A stretch of 64,000 bases of DNA from an uncultured Christensenella sp. (GCA_910584815.1 CAJUBT010000006.1:1-64000); one strand, 5' to 3'. Shown: positions 1-9,130, numbered from the stretch's first letter. The notes: a model not told the origin generated them from the letters alone. A program made the numbers and translations.

Positions 1-6
1 TTACTT

Positions 7-909
7 TTACTTCCAAAGAGGTATTGGATAATTACCACTCAAAGCAAGTTCCTTTATTGCTTTTACGACCTCTGCCTTATCCTCTTTATATGTAACCCCG
101 TGCCAAACAGCAGTAGTTGGAATAACCTCTGTTTTTGCACCTTCATCTTCTATTTGATGAAACATAACATCTTGAATTAAGCATTCACATTTAAGCAGGT
201 TATCTTCATTTTGCTGTAAAAATCTTTTAAAATCTTTTTCTAAATAATCAAAAAAATTAGAGTTAAAACATATCAAATTCATAGAAACTGGATGGTTTGC
301 TTCTAACTCAAAGGAAGGTTCATAAGTAAGCGGCGAAGCTATAATTTTACCATTAACCCATTCAACACTGCTTTCTGTCATTTTGGTTAAGTATCCATTT
401 TCTTCGTTACAAACACCACGCTTAACTGCCCCGTTTTCTGTTAAGGTGTTGCCCACTTTATAGGCAATTAACCCATATTCTTTACTGCTTGAATTTTTGT
501 CAATATATTCGCTTGCGGTTTTAAAAGCATCATAACCATAAAAGTCATCTGCATTAATCATTGCAAAGTCGCCTTTAACGGCGTTTTTTGCACATAAAAC
601 TGCGTGGGCTGTACCCCAAGGTTTTACCCTTCCTTCTGGAACATTATCTACAAAATCGTTTAAACCTTGAAAGGCATATTCAACAGGAATATATTTAGAT
701 ACTCTGTTGCCAACTGTTGTTTTAAAAATTTCTAAATTTTCTTCTTTAATAACAAACACAACTTTATTAAAACCAACTTTAATAGCATCGTAAATAGAGT
801 AATCTATAATAAAATTTCCACTATCATCTATTGGCTCTATTTGTTTTAAGCCACCAAATCTGCTTCCCATTCCACCTGCTAAAATTAGCAATGTTTTGTC
901 TTTAGTCAT
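7..909 (-). CDS. Sugar-phosphate nucleotidyltransferase-like protein, copy B
   Basis: This 300-residue protein looks like a nucleotidyltransferase that activates a sugar phosphate with an NTP, in the cytoplasm. The N-terminus carries the nucleotide-binding signature LAGGMGSRFGGLKQ (about residues 10-23), including the G-x-G-x-R loop and a downstream Lys. INADDFYG near residue 120 fits the metal-binding Asp motif of the fold. The start is an ATG preceded by AAAGGAG on the minus strand. It lies only 15 bp after the upstream paralogue at 925-1833, so the two are probably one transcript. Both share long identical stretches, such as GGMGSRFGGLKQIEPID and KPWGTAHA, which points to a tandem duplication. 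The sugar and nucleotide specificity cannot be read from the sequence. Confidence 0.8.
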   Translation of the reverse strand: MTKDKTLLILAGGMGSRFGGLKQIEPIDDSGNFIIDYSIYDAIKVGFNKVVFVIKEENLEIFKTTVGNRVSKYIPVEYAFQGLNDFVDNVPEGRVKPWGTAHAVLCAKNAVKGDFAMINADDFYGYDAFKTASEYIDKNSSSKEYGLIAYKVGNTLTENGAVKRGVCNEENGYLTKMTESSVEWVNGKIIASPLTYEPSFELEANHPVSMNLICFNSNFFDYLEKDFKRFLQQNEDNLLKCECLIQDVMFHQIEDEGAKTEVIPTTAVWHGVTYKEDKAEVVKAIKELALSGNYPIPLWK

Positions 910-924
910 AATAATTTTTCTCCT

Positions 925-1833
925 TTATTTTCCCCATAATTCTTTTGGATAAACTTTATTTTCAATTAAATTTTGAATGTTTTGTTTTACTATTTCATAA
1001 TCGCTTTTATAAGTTAACCCCAGCCATTTATCACAAGTAGAAAGCACAGAAATGTTTATGCTATTATTGTTTATATTTTCCGTTAAAATTGTTGGAATAA
1101 AATATTCGCACTTTTCTAAGTTTTGTTTATTAGTTTCTAAGAATTTGTTAAAGCCTTCCTCTAGCAGTTCAAAAACTTTTGGTGTAAAGCCAAAAAGGTT
1201 CATAGATACAAGAGTGTTTTTATCAAGTTCTTTAAACTCACCTTTTCCATTTTCTACGGGCGAAGAGTACAACTTTCCATTTTCTTGTTTAATAAAACTT
1301 TCTAAAAACCCTTTTAGGCTATTATTTTCAATTAAACAAACACCGCGTTTAACATCGCCATTTTCTGTTAAAGTGTTACAAACATTATAACTAACCATTG
1401 AAAAATTGTTTGGGTTTTTATTTTCTTTTAAAAACTTAGCAATTTCTTTAAAGGAATTTACGCCGTAAAAATCATCGGCATTAATTATTGCAAAATTATT
1501 TTTAACAACATTTTTACTGCAAAGAATTGCGTGGGCTGTGCCCCAAGGTTTCGTTCTGTTTTTATAATTATATTTATTTTTATCAACAAAACTGTCTATT
1601 CTTTGAAATACATATTCTACTTTAATTTTATCTTCAATTCTTTTACCAATTGTGTTTTTAAAAACCTCTAGGTTTTCTTCTTTTATAACAAAAATTACCC
1701 TATTAAAACCTGCCCTAATTGCATCAAAAACCGAATAGTCGATAATAAAATTTCCATTTTCATCTATCGGTTCTATTTGCTTTAAGCCACCAAATCGACT
1801 ACCCATTCCACCTGCAAGAATTACTAAATCCAT
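925..1833 (-). CDS. Sugar-phosphate nucleotidyltransferase-like protein, copy A
   Basis: A 302-residue paralogue of the gene directly downstream, and the first gene of the pair. LAGGMGSRFGGLKQ is at residues 6-19 and INADDFYG near residue 120, so the NTP-binding and metal-binding parts of the nucleotidyltransferase fold are present in both copies. The copies diverge mostly in the C-terminal half, which would contact the sugar, so they may act on different substrates or as a hetero-oligomer. The ATG is preceded by an AAAGGAA ribosome binding site. It probably feeds cell-surface polysaccharide or glycolipid synthesis, but no glycosyltransferase is visible beside it to support a specific pathway. 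Confidence 0.78.
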   Translation of the reverse strand: MDLVILAGGMGSRFGGLKQIEPIDENGNFIIDYSVFDAIRAGFNRVIFVIKEENLEVFKNTIGKRIEDKIKVEYVFQRIDSFVDKNKYNYKNRTKPWGTAHAILCSKNVVKNNFAIINADDFYGVNSFKEIAKFLKENKNPNNFSMVSYNVCNTLTENGDVKRGVCLIENNSLKGFLESFIKQENGKLYSSPVENGKGEFKELDKNTLVSMNLFGFTPKVFELLEEGFNKFLETNKQNLEKCEYFIPTILTENINNNSINISVLSTCDKWLGLTYKSDYEIVKQNIQNLIENKVYPKELWGK

Positions 1834-2157
1834 TACCTATTCCTTTTTCTAAAATAATTAAACTTAAATTGTAACTTTATTATTTTTATTTTTTGTTTTT
1901 TAAATTTATTAAATTTTAAGGTTAAATTTAATTTAATCATTGTTTTAAATTTTACAAACACAACATAAAAATTTTTATTTTATTTATTATAATTTTTTAA
2001 TTTGTGCCACCTATACAAGTGTTAAGTTATAGTAGAAATATGCTTATTAGTTAAATGTTGTTACTTTTAATTTTTAAATATTGTTTTAATAAAAAACTTA
2101 TTAGCTATTTTAACTTTATTAAAATTTAAAAAGATGTTAATTTTGAAACTTTTTATG
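1834..2157. other. Intergenic region, no gene seen
   Basis: This 324 bp AT-rich spacer lies between the lipoprotein gene at 2158-3585 and the nucleotidyltransferase pair, all on the minus strand. No GC-rich terminator hairpin, tRNA or ORF with a ribosome binding site was seen. It presumably holds the promoter of the pair, but no convincing -35/-10 pair stands out. Confidence 0.6.
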
Positions 2158-3585
2158 TTAAGCTTCAAGTTCGTAATTATCTATATCTGTTACAAAGGAT
2201 AAAGGCAGTTTTGTAAAATCTTTTCCATAATCTTCAATGTAAATGCTTATACTATCATTCCTTTCTGTATAAGTTGAAAGAGAATAAATATTATTACCAT
2301 TGAAGGTTATAGTTAGCATATTTTGCTCGTTACCATATTGATAAGAATTTTCTTCTTCGTTTTTAGAAAATATTGTTTGGTCAAAATTAAAGTTTAATAA
2401 TTCAAGGTTGGTTTCAACTCTTTTCTTTTTCTGCCCATTTATTAAGAAAGTATTGTAGTTATTATCGCTAATATAAACTAAATAAAACAAGGTTGTGTTT
2501 GTTGGTGCCCCAGCTTGATATTCATCTCTTCTAACGGAATAATCTTTACCAATTTTAGCAACAGTCCAAGTTACTTTTGTGGTAGGTTCTGTTGCAATTT
2601 CATCTTCGTTAATTTGTTCCGTTGTTGTGTAAGAAATATAACTGCCGCTATTTGTCATAGTTTTCATAAAACTGTTTGCAATATATTCGTTAACATCTTC
2701 TGGCATATCAAGAGACACTTTATCGCCATACTGAGTAAGCCTTGTTACAGATGAAACATTAAGATAAGTTTCCCTTTCCTTATTTTTTAAGTTGTAGTGA
2801 ATTTTAAAATATGTTGCATAATTAGAACTATTTTTTGCACATTCATAGTAAAAATTTTCAGCAGCATCGTGGTGAGCTTTTGTGCTAATTTTAAAAAGTT
2901 GAGGGTTATCTTGCAAAGTGTTATTTTCTGTTTCTTCTACAAACCTATCGTTAACAGCATCTAAAGTAATTTCTCCATTTGCTGTAAGTCCGCTATTTAA
3001 TTTATAGTAAGTTACGCCTTCAAATTCTTTTTGTTGAATACTGTTAACTTCCTCTTTCTTTATTTCATAAATTGTGGAATTATAAAAACTTATAATAGAA
3101 TTTATGTTTGGGTTATATTCATCTCTATTTTTATCGTAAGTTTCCTCTTCTCCCATAAAGTTTTTTGTATATGAATAACAATATGGAGTTTCAGTTTCTA
3201 TTGAAGTTGGCTGAACATAAGTATTAATGGTGTTAGTTATTTTAATATCATTAACAAACCTTGTTGTATCTATAATGGCAAGAGTAGGGTTATCGTTTGC
3301 ACTGCCAAGTGTGGTTACAATAACATCCTTAACAGTTTTAGCTGTGCTTGTTTGAGTGTTATAAAAAGTATATGTATTTGTGGTTTCAAACTTAGATTTT
3401 AATTTTAGATTATTAACCATATATTCCCCAGCAGCATTAAAATTAGAAACAACTTCTTCTAAATTTGCACTGCTGCTTGTGTATGGCACATCATCAAAAA
3501 GTGTTTCTCCACACGCAAAAAAAACAACTGGACAAATTAATGCTAATATTAAAGTAAACAAAACAAATTTAAACTTTTTTTTCAT
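2158..3585 (-). CDS. Putative secreted lipoprotein of unknown function
   Basis: A 475-residue protein starting with a Lys-rich n-region, a hydrophobic h-region and the lipobox VFFAC (Cys at residue 25) followed by GE, as in lipoproteins anchored to the outer leaflet of Gram-positive membranes. The mature part is rich in Thr, Asn and Tyr, with alternating polar and hydrophobic stretches typical of beta-sheet, and has no second membrane segment. I do not recognise a domain. The ATG has a good AAAGGAA site. It appears to be monocistronic, with long AT-rich spacers on both sides. The same lipobox ending (FFACGE) recurs in the 2,240-residue protein at 16149-22871. Confidence 0.7.
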   Translation of the reverse strand: MKKKFKFVLFTLILALICPVVFFACGETLFDDVPYTSSSANLEEVVSNFNAAGEYMVNNLKLKSKFETTNTYTFYNTQTSTAKTVKDVIVTTLGSANDNPTLAIIDTTRFVNDIKITNTINTYVQPTSIETETPYCYSYTKNFMGEEETYDKNRDEYNPNINSIISFYNSTIYEIKKEEVNSIQQKEFEGVTYYKLNSGLTANGEITLDAVNDRFVEETENNTLQDNPQLFKISTKAHHDAAENFYYECAKNSSNYATYFKIHYNLKNKERETYLNVSSVTRLTQYGDKVSLDMPEDVNEYIANSFMKTMTNSGSYISYTTTEQINEDEIATEPTTKVTWTVAKIGKDYSVRRDEYQAGAPTNTTLFYLVYISDNNYNTFLINGQKKKRVETNLELLNFNFDQTIFSKNEEENSYQYGNEQNMLTITFNGNNIYSLSTYTERNDSISIYIEDYGKDFTKLPLSFVTDIDNYELEA

Positions 3586-3915
3586 AAGCGTTCCTTTTAT
3601 TTATAGTTTGCCCGAAATAAACAAGCCTATGTAATAAGATGTGCTAAAATAAAACTATTATTTAAAATTAAAACCTAACAATTGGCTTTATTTAAATTAA
3701 ATAAAAGATATAATTTAATATATTTTTATCTTTACAATAAAATTTTACAATCTATTGTTTTTAAAGTCAATTAATTAACCTTTTTTTAACTTTTTAGGTG
3801 CTTATTTAATATGATTTTTAAGGTTTATTTGTTATTAAGCGTATTTAGTTTTTATTTTCTTGACTTTTTTACAAAAAAAACTCAAAATAAATTTATAAGA
3901 AAGGAGAACCTATAA
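3586..3915. other. Divergent intergenic region with yqeY promoter
   Basis: A 330 bp AT-rich spacer between the divergent lipoprotein gene and yqeY. On the plus strand TTGACT at 3860-3865 is a good -35 element, and 17 bp further on CAAAAT (3883-3888) is a weak -10. The yqeY ribosome binding site AAAGGAG follows. No convincing promoter was picked for the minus strand. Confidence 0.4.
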
Positions 3916-4341
3916 ATGATTTTAGATGAAATTAAAAAAGCAAATATGTTAGCCCTCAAAGAAAAAAATGCAACAGCAAGAGCAATTTACAGCGTTGTTA
4001 TGACAAAGGGGATGCTAGAAACTGTTAAGAAAAGAGAAAAAGATGAAGAACTAACAGATGCCGATATGGTGCAAATTTTACAAAAGACCATTAAAGAATT
4101 AACTGATGAAAAAGAAAGTTATGAAAAAGCTGGTAAAACAGAGCAAGCATTAGAAATTGAAAAACAAAAAGAAATTATTTCTGCTTACTTACCTAAAATG
4201 CTTAGTGATGATGAAATAAGTGAAATTATTGAAAAACAAGAAGATAAAACCATACCTAACATTATGAAATTTTTTAAAACAAATTATGCTGGTAAAGTTG
4301 ATATGGGGCGTGTTAGTGTGGTGCTTAAAAAATTTAATTAA
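3916..4341 (+). CDS. yqeY: YqeY/GatB-related tRNA-amidotransferase-like domain protein
   Basis: A 141-residue, nearly all-helical, highly charged protein with the full-length YqeY pattern: an N-terminal helix starting MILDEIKKANMLALKEK, a central ELTDEKESYEKAGK segment, AYLPKMLSDDEI, and a C-terminal MGRVSVVLKK region. YqeY resembles the tail domain of GatB, which binds tRNA during amidation of misacylated Asp/Glu-tRNA, but the function of the stand-alone protein is not established. The AAAGGAG site is ideally spaced before the ATG. It is followed by a hairpin at 4417-4467 and then the ABC-F gene. Confidence 0.85.
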   Translation: MILDEIKKANMLALKEKNATARAIYSVVMTKGMLETVKKREKDEELTDADMVQILQKTIKELTDEKESYEKAGKTEQALEIEKQKEIISAYLPKMLSDDEISEIIEKQEDKTIPNIMKFFKTNYAGKVDMGRVSVVLKKFN

Positions 4342-4416
4342 AAGCAAATTAAAAATAAAAATATAACTAACAAAGCACATAAACAAAATTTATTAAATTT
4401 GACTAAATTATTAAAT

Positions 4417-4467
4417 TAGTGTAGTATTATAATACTTTTATTTTGTAATATCTACACTATTTTTTTA
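4417..4467 (+). terminator. Hairpin with T-tract between yqeY and ABC-F gene
   Basis: TAGTGTAG (4417-4424) pairs perfectly with CTACACTA (4452-4459), and TATTA/TAATA extends the stem with one bulge. A run of T follows (4460-4467). It probably terminates yqeY transcription. A promoter-like TTGACT (4400-4405) and TAGTAT (4423-4428), 17 bp apart, overlap the left arm, so a transcript starting there would contain only part of the hairpin. Confidence 0.6.
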
Positions 4468-4518
4468 TTGTTTTACAAAAACATTTCTTAAAATAATTTT
4501 AAAAGGAAAAATATAAAT

Positions 4519-6087
4519 ATGCTACAAGTAATAGATGTTTCACTAAACTTTGGAAGCCGCAAACTATTTAGTGATGTTAATTTAAAATTTACAAAAGGTA
4601 ACTGCTATGGCGTTATAGGGGCAAATGGTGCAGGCAAAAGCACTTTTTTAAAATTACTTTCTGGCGAACTTGAAACCACTAAGGGTGAAATTGTTCTTGG
4701 CAAAAATGAAAGATTGTCGGTTTTACAACAAAACCAAAACGCCTACGATAATGAAACTGTTTTAAGAACTGTGCTTTTAGGGCATAAGCGCTTAATGGAA
4801 GTTTGGGATAAAAAAGATGCGTTATATCAAAAAGAAGAATTTACAGAAGAAGATGGCATTAAAGCTGCAGAGTTAGAACAAGAGTTTGCCGACCTTAATG
4901 GTTGGGAGGCTGAAAGTGATGCCGAAAGTTTGTTAAGCGACATTGGCATTGAAAGCAACCTTTTTAACACCCTTATGAAAGATATTGACAGCAAGTTAAA
5001 GGTTAAAGTGTTGCTTGCTCAGGCTTTGTTTGGCTCTCCAGATATATTACTTTTAGATGAACCTACAAACAACTTAGATGTTAAAACAATTGCTTGGCTT
5101 GAAAACTTTTTATTAAATTATGAAAACACTGTTATAACAGTTTCTCATAACCGCCACTTTTTAAATAAGGTTTGCACTCATATTTGTGATGTTGACTATG
5201 GCAAAATTTCTATATTTGTTGGTAACTACGATTTCTGGTATGAAACTAGTCAACTTATTTTAAAACAGCAAAAAGAGGCAAACAAAAAAACTGAAGCCCG
5301 AGCAAAGGAATTGCAAGACTTTATTGCCCGTTTTGCTGCAAATGCAAGTAAAAGTAAACAAGCAACTAGCCGTAAAAAAGAGTTAGAAAAATTAACTATT
5401 GAAGATATTAAACCATCTTCACGCAAATATCCTTACATTGCTTTTAATTTTGAACGCCAAATTGGAAATGATATTTTACTTGTTGAAAACTTAACTAAAA
5501 AAGGTTTTTTTGAAAATGTTAGTTTTACAATAAATAAAGATGACAAAGTTGCCTTTTTAAGCGACAATAGCAACACTATTTCTGCTTTATTTAATGTGCT
5601 TTCTGGGCAAGACAGCGACTATACAGGAACTATTAAATGGGGAAAAACAATTTCAACTTCTTACCTTCCTAAAGAATATAACGACCTATTTAAAAAAGAA
5701 TTAAACCTAACCGAATGGCTTAGTCAATTTAGTAAAGAGAAAGATACAACCTTTGTTAGAAGTTGGCTTGGCAGAATGTTATTTTCTGGTGAAGAGGCAC
5801 TTAAACCAGCAAATGTTTTAAGTGGTGGCGAAAAAGTTAGATGTATGCTATCTAAAATAATGCTTGAACAAGCAAGTGTTGTTTTACTTGATGAACCTAC
5901 AAATCACCTAGACCTTGAAAGCATAACTGCACTGAATAAAGGAATGCAAAATTTTAAAGGTGTGTTGTTGTTTGCTTCTAGCGACCAAGAATTAACTGAA
6001 ACTGTTGCAAACAGAATTATTAAAATTAACACAAAAAAAGAATATGATAGATACATCACATATGCAGAATATATTGCTCAAATTTAA
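4519..6087 (+). CDS. ykpA: ABC-F ATPase (YbiT/YkpA type) with degenerate second site
   Basis: A soluble 522-residue protein with two ABC domains and no membrane segments, which identifies ABC-F translation factors that act at the ribosomal E site. NBD1 has Walker A GANGAGKST (34-42), Walker B with LLLDEPTNNLD (about 176-186) and H-switch SHNRHF (about 209). The linker contains FIARFAANASKSKQATSRKKE, close to the YbiT/YkpA subfamily. NBD2 keeps LSGGE (about 434) and LLDEPTNHLDLES (about 455-466). Its Walker A position reads LSDNSNTISALF, without GxxxxGK(S/T), and its H-switch is SSDQEL instead of SHDREF. The NBD1 signature region (SKLKVKV) also lacks LSGG, as is known for this subfamily. So one composite ATP site looks complete and the other degenerate. 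The VUT gene follows 25 bp downstream. Confidence 0.9.
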   Translation: MLQVIDVSLNFGSRKLFSDVNLKFTKGNCYGVIGANGAGKSTFLKLLSGELETTKGEIVLGKNERLSVLQQNQNAYDNETVLRTVLLGHKRLMEVWDKKDALYQKEEFTEEDGIKAAELEQEFADLNGWEAESDAESLLSDIGIESNLFNTLMKDIDSKLKVKVLLAQALFGSPDILLLDEPTNNLDVKTIAWLENFLLNYENTVITVSHNRHFLNKVCTHICDVDYGKISIFVGNYDFWYETSQLILKQQKEANKKTEARAKELQDFIARFAANASKSKQATSRKKELEKLTIEDIKPSSRKYPYIAFNFERQIGNDILLVENLTKKGFFENVSFTINKDDKVAFLSDNSNTISALFNVLSGQDSDYTGTIKWGKTISTSYLPKEYNDLFKKELNLTEWLSQFSKEKDTTFVRSWLGRMLFSGEEALKPANVLSGGEKVRCMLSKIMLEQASVVLLDEPTNHLDLESITALNKGMQNFKGVLLFASSDQELTETVANRIIKINTKKEYDRYITYAEYIAQI

Positions 6088-6112
6088 AATTTAAATTTAA
6101 GGAGATTATAAA

Positions 6113-7057
6113 ATGTTAAAACCAAAAGATGAAACTAATAAAATTAACTCTTTAAATAGTAACGAAAATGAAACAAAAAAAAACAGTAAAGAACAAAAAA
6201 ATGAGATTAACAAATTTAAAAATAATATAACCGCACAGAGTAGTGAACCCTTAAACAAAAATTTAACACATTCAACCACACCTTCAAACAAACAAAACAA
6301 ATTTAAAAGTTTTATTAAAACCGAAATAATAGAAACAAAACTTTTATTTAAAAGCATTCCAAGCTGGGTTATAGTTATGTTTACTCTTTCTGTTGTGCTT
6401 ATGAATTTATTTGCAAACAAAAGCATAAACACAGGGCTAAGCTGGCTGGCTTTGGATTGTGGAATTATACTATCTTGGGCTTCGTTCCTTTCTATGGATA
6501 TGATTGTTAAAAGGTTTGGGGCAAAAGCTAGCACAAAAATATCTATAGTTGTTTTACTAATAAACTTGTTTATAGCTTTTATATTTTTTATTGTTGCTAA
6601 CATATCTGGTTTTTGGGGAGAAAGCTTTATTGATTTTGGTGGAGATGTTGCAAACACAGCACTTAACAACACACTTGCTAGCAGTTGGTTTGTAATTTTA
6701 GGTAGTTCTGTGGCATTTATAGTTTCTGCAATAATAAACAATGTTTTAAATGCTTTTATAGGCAAACTTTTCAAAAATAAAAACTTTGTTGAATACTCTA
6801 TGCGGTCTTACTTATCAACAATTATAGGTCAATTTGTGGACAATTTAATTTTTGCTTTTATTGTTAGTTTAAACTTTTTTGGGTGGACACCTTTACAATG
6901 TGTAACTTGTGCAATTACAGGGGCTACAGTAGAATTGCTTTTTGAAATTATATTCTCTCCTATTGGCTTTAAAGTTTGTAAAAATTGGGAAAAAAATAAT
7001 GTTGGAATAGAATACCTAAATTACTGTAACGAAAAAAAATTAAATAAAAACACATAA
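6113..7057 (+). CDS. VUT-family (YhhQ-like) membrane transporter
   Basis: A 314-residue integral membrane protein with about six hydrophobic segments after a hydrophilic Asn/Lys/Ser-rich N-terminal extension of roughly 75 residues. The core contains SMDMIVKRFGAKAS and an SSxxAFxVSxxxNNxLN segment, which resemble the VUT/YhhQ family linked to uptake of queuosine precursors. The substrate here is an inference from the family. The ATG has an AAGGAG site and lies 25 bp after the ABC-F stop codon, so the two are likely co-transcribed. The long polar N-terminus is unusual for the family and resembles low-complexity drift in an AT-rich genome. Confidence 0.75.
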   Translation: MLKPKDETNKINSLNSNENETKKNSKEQKNEINKFKNNITAQSSEPLNKNLTHSTTPSNKQNKFKSFIKTEIIETKLLFKSIPSWVIVMFTLSVVLMNLFANKSINTGLSWLALDCGIILSWASFLSMDMIVKRFGAKASTKISIVVLLINLFIAFIFFIVANISGFWGESFIDFGGDVANTALNNTLASSWFVILGSSVAFIVSAIINNVLNAFIGKLFKNKNFVEYSMRSYLSTIIGQFVDNLIFAFIVSLNFFGWTPLQCVTCAITGATVELLFEIIFSPIGFKVCKNWEKNNVGIEYLNYCNEKKLNKNT

Positions 7058-7282
7058 TTAATGGTGTTGTTAAAATAAAATTTTAACTATAAAATAATAT
7101 TACCAAAGTATATTTAAAATTTTGTAAAAAAGTTTATGGTCATAAAAAAAGCTTTTCTATGTAACAAATAAAACAGTGCCATTTTAGTTATGCTAAAAAA
7201 ATAACTTGCATAAATAAAAGATATAAAACCTTTTAAATTTAGTTTTAATAAATTATTTTACATTTTTAAAAGAGAGAAAAAT

Positions 7283-7927
7283 ATGAATGTTTTAATAACA
7301 GGAACAAGTAAAGGCATAGGCAAAGAAATTGCAATAAAGTTTTTAAATAATAATTATAAAGTTTTTGGCTTTGATGTGCTTGATAGTGCAATAGAAAATA
7401 AAAACTACACTCATTTTAAAACAGACATTAAACAAAAAAATTTACCAGATTTAAAAGATGTTAACATTTTAATTAACAATGCTGGCACACAAAATAACCA
7501 AGATATAGACAACAACCTTAAAGGCACAATTAATATAACCGAAAAATATGGCATACAACCAAACATTAAAGCCATTGTAAATATTTGCTCTACCTCCGCC
7601 CACAATGGTGCAGAGTTCCCAGAATATTGTGCAAGCAAAGGAGGAATTTTAAGTTATACAAAAAATGTTGCAAGTAGGGTGGCGCATTTTGGGGCAACTT
7701 GCAATAGCATATCTCCTGGTGGAGTTATAACCGAACTTAACAAACATATTTTAGAAAATGAAAATTTATGGCAACAAGTTTTAAACGAAACCACCCTAAA
7801 TAAATGGGCTACTGCCAAAGAGATTGCCGAATGGGTTTATTTTGTTGCTGTTGTTAATAAGTCTATGACAGCACAAGACATTATTATAGATAATGGAGAA
7901 ATTAGTAAGTTTAATTTTATATGGTAA
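7283..7927 (+). CDS. Short-chain dehydrogenase/reductase (SDR)
   Basis: A 214-residue classical SDR oxidoreductase. It has the Rossmann motif TGTSKGIG (residues 6-13), NNAGT near 64-68, a catalytic Ser at about 103 and YCASK with Tyr115 and Lys119. SPGGVIT follows, as in classical SDRs that close over NAD(P). The protein is shorter than the usual 240-250 residues because the segment between the cofactor motif and NNAG is compact. Substrate and cofactor preference are not evident. It is a single gene ending in a strong terminator at 7936-7970. Confidence 0.88.
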   Translation: MNVLITGTSKGIGKEIAIKFLNNNYKVFGFDVLDSAIENKNYTHFKTDIKQKNLPDLKDVNILINNAGTQNNQDIDNNLKGTINITEKYGIQPNIKAIVNICSTSAHNGAEFPEYCASKGGILSYTKNVASRVAHFGATCNSISPGGVITELNKHILENENLWQQVLNETTLNKWATAKEIAEWVYFVAVVNKSMTAQDIIIDNGEISKFNFIW

Positions 7928-7935
7928 CTAATATG

Positions 7936-7970
7936 AAAAAAAAGTAGTAATTAATTTTACTACCTTTTTT
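7936..7970 (+). terminator. Intrinsic terminator after the SDR gene
   Basis: GTAGTAA (7944-7950) and TTACTAC (7957-7963) form a perfect 7 bp stem with a 6-base loop, flanked by an A-run before and a T-run after (7965-7970). It starts 9 bp after the SDR stop codon. Confidence 0.85.
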
Positions 7971-8152
7971 AATTTTTTTAACTTATATATTTTTTCTATA
8001 GTTTTATATATATAACTAAAAAACGAGAAAATATTAAAATTTTTTATTTAAGTGATATTTAAATTTAAACAAATATTTATAAATGTGCTTTTTAATTTAT
8101 TAAAGCATAAAAAATTAACTATCAAAAATTATTAAAACTATAAGCAAATTTT

Positions 8153-8986
8153 TTAGCAAAAATGGGTTGTTGACTTTTTACCTTTTTTAGATTTTGCCAA
8201 ACCACATTTTTCTACTTTACAATTTGAATTTTTAGTTTGGTTGATTGCCGAAACACCTTCTAAATTATCTTTACTAAGCAAAAGTTTTTGCAATTCGTTG
8301 CACTTTTTTTTATCCATTGGCTTTGTATCTTTTAAACGATATTCCAAACCTAATTTTTCGTATTTACTTTTTGCCATATCGTGATAAGGTAATAACTCAA
8401 CCTTTTTAACATTTTTTAGTTTAGAAATAAATTTTTTTAAACTTAAAATGTTTTCCTCTGTATCGTTTATTCCTGGCACTATAACTTGCCTTAACCACAG
8501 GTCTATTTTTTTCTTTTGTACACAATTTAAAAACTTATTAAATTTATCTATTTCAAGCCCAGTTAATTTTTTGTAATCTTCAGCTTCAACAGCTTTAATA
8601 TCTAAAATAATAGTATCTACAAAATTTAAAAGTTCTTCAAAATCTTCTCCAACACCAGATGTATCAAGTGCTGTGTTTATGCCATTTGCTTTACAAAGTT
8701 TAAGTGTTTCTAACAAAAACTTTGGTTGCTTTAAGGGCTCACCACCAGAAAAAGTTACTCCGCCTTCTTCTCCAAAATAACTTTTATATCTAACAATTTT
8801 ATTTAAAACTTGTTCTGGAGTCATAAGTTTTTTTTCATCATTAAAAAAAGCGATATCCGGGTTGTGACAATATAAACATCTTAATGGGCAACCCTGCATA
8901 AAAACAATAACTCTTATACCAGGCCCATCAACAAAACCAGTTGTTTCTATGCTTGCAACATTACCTAAAGTTTGTTTACTACTCAT
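8153..8986 (-). CDS. pflA: Pyruvate formate-lyase activating enzyme (radical SAM)
   Basis: A 277-residue radical SAM protein that would install the glycyl radical on pyruvate formate-lyase or a relative. Residues 14-25 (ETTGFVDGPGIR) and the cluster motif CPLRCLYC (Cys33, Cys37, Cys40) with CHNPD match PflA; FSGGEPL (about 79-85) is the SAM-binding loop. There is no second ferredoxin-like Cys cluster, so it belongs to the short PFL-activase type. The C-terminus has an extra basic tail of roughly 35 residues containing three Cys (NCKVEKC and a final HFC), not seen in standard PflA of about 245 residues. No glycyl-radical enzyme gene is present in the window, so its partner is encoded elsewhere. 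Confidence 0.9.
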   Translation of the reverse strand: MSSKQTLGNVASIETTGFVDGPGIRVIVFMQGCPLRCLYCHNPDIAFFNDEKKLMTPEQVLNKIVRYKSYFGEEGGVTFSGGEPLKQPKFLLETLKLCKANGINTALDTSGVGEDFEELLNFVDTIILDIKAVEAEDYKKLTGLEIDKFNKFLNCVQKKKIDLWLRQVIVPGINDTEENILSLKKFISKLKNVKKVELLPYHDMAKSKYEKLGLEYRLKDTKPMDKKKCNELQKLLLSKDNLEGVSAINQTKNSNCKVEKCGLAKSKKGKKSTTHFC

Positions 8987-9016
8987 AGTTTTTACCTAAC
9001 CTTATTATTAATTGAT

Positions 9017-9044
9017 ATTTTACTAAAAATTATAAATTTTTCAA
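9017..9044 (-). promoter_or_regulatory. Predicted sigma-A-type promoter of pflA
   Basis: On the minus strand TTGAAA (9044-9039) and TAAAAT (9022-9017) are separated by 16 bp, placing the start about 25 nt before the pflA ATG. Confidence 0.55.
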
Positions 9045-9130
9045 ACTATTAATTAAAACTTTTCCACAAATTTATTACAAAATGTGCATAAAATAACTAA
9101 ACAAAATTAAAATTAACAATTATTATAAAT

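Noticed and set aside
6106..6774. A 222-codon minus-strand ORF over the VUT transporter gene
   Set aside because: It is the complement of a real membrane-protein gene with a good start. The hydrophobicity of the reverse frame is a coding artefact.
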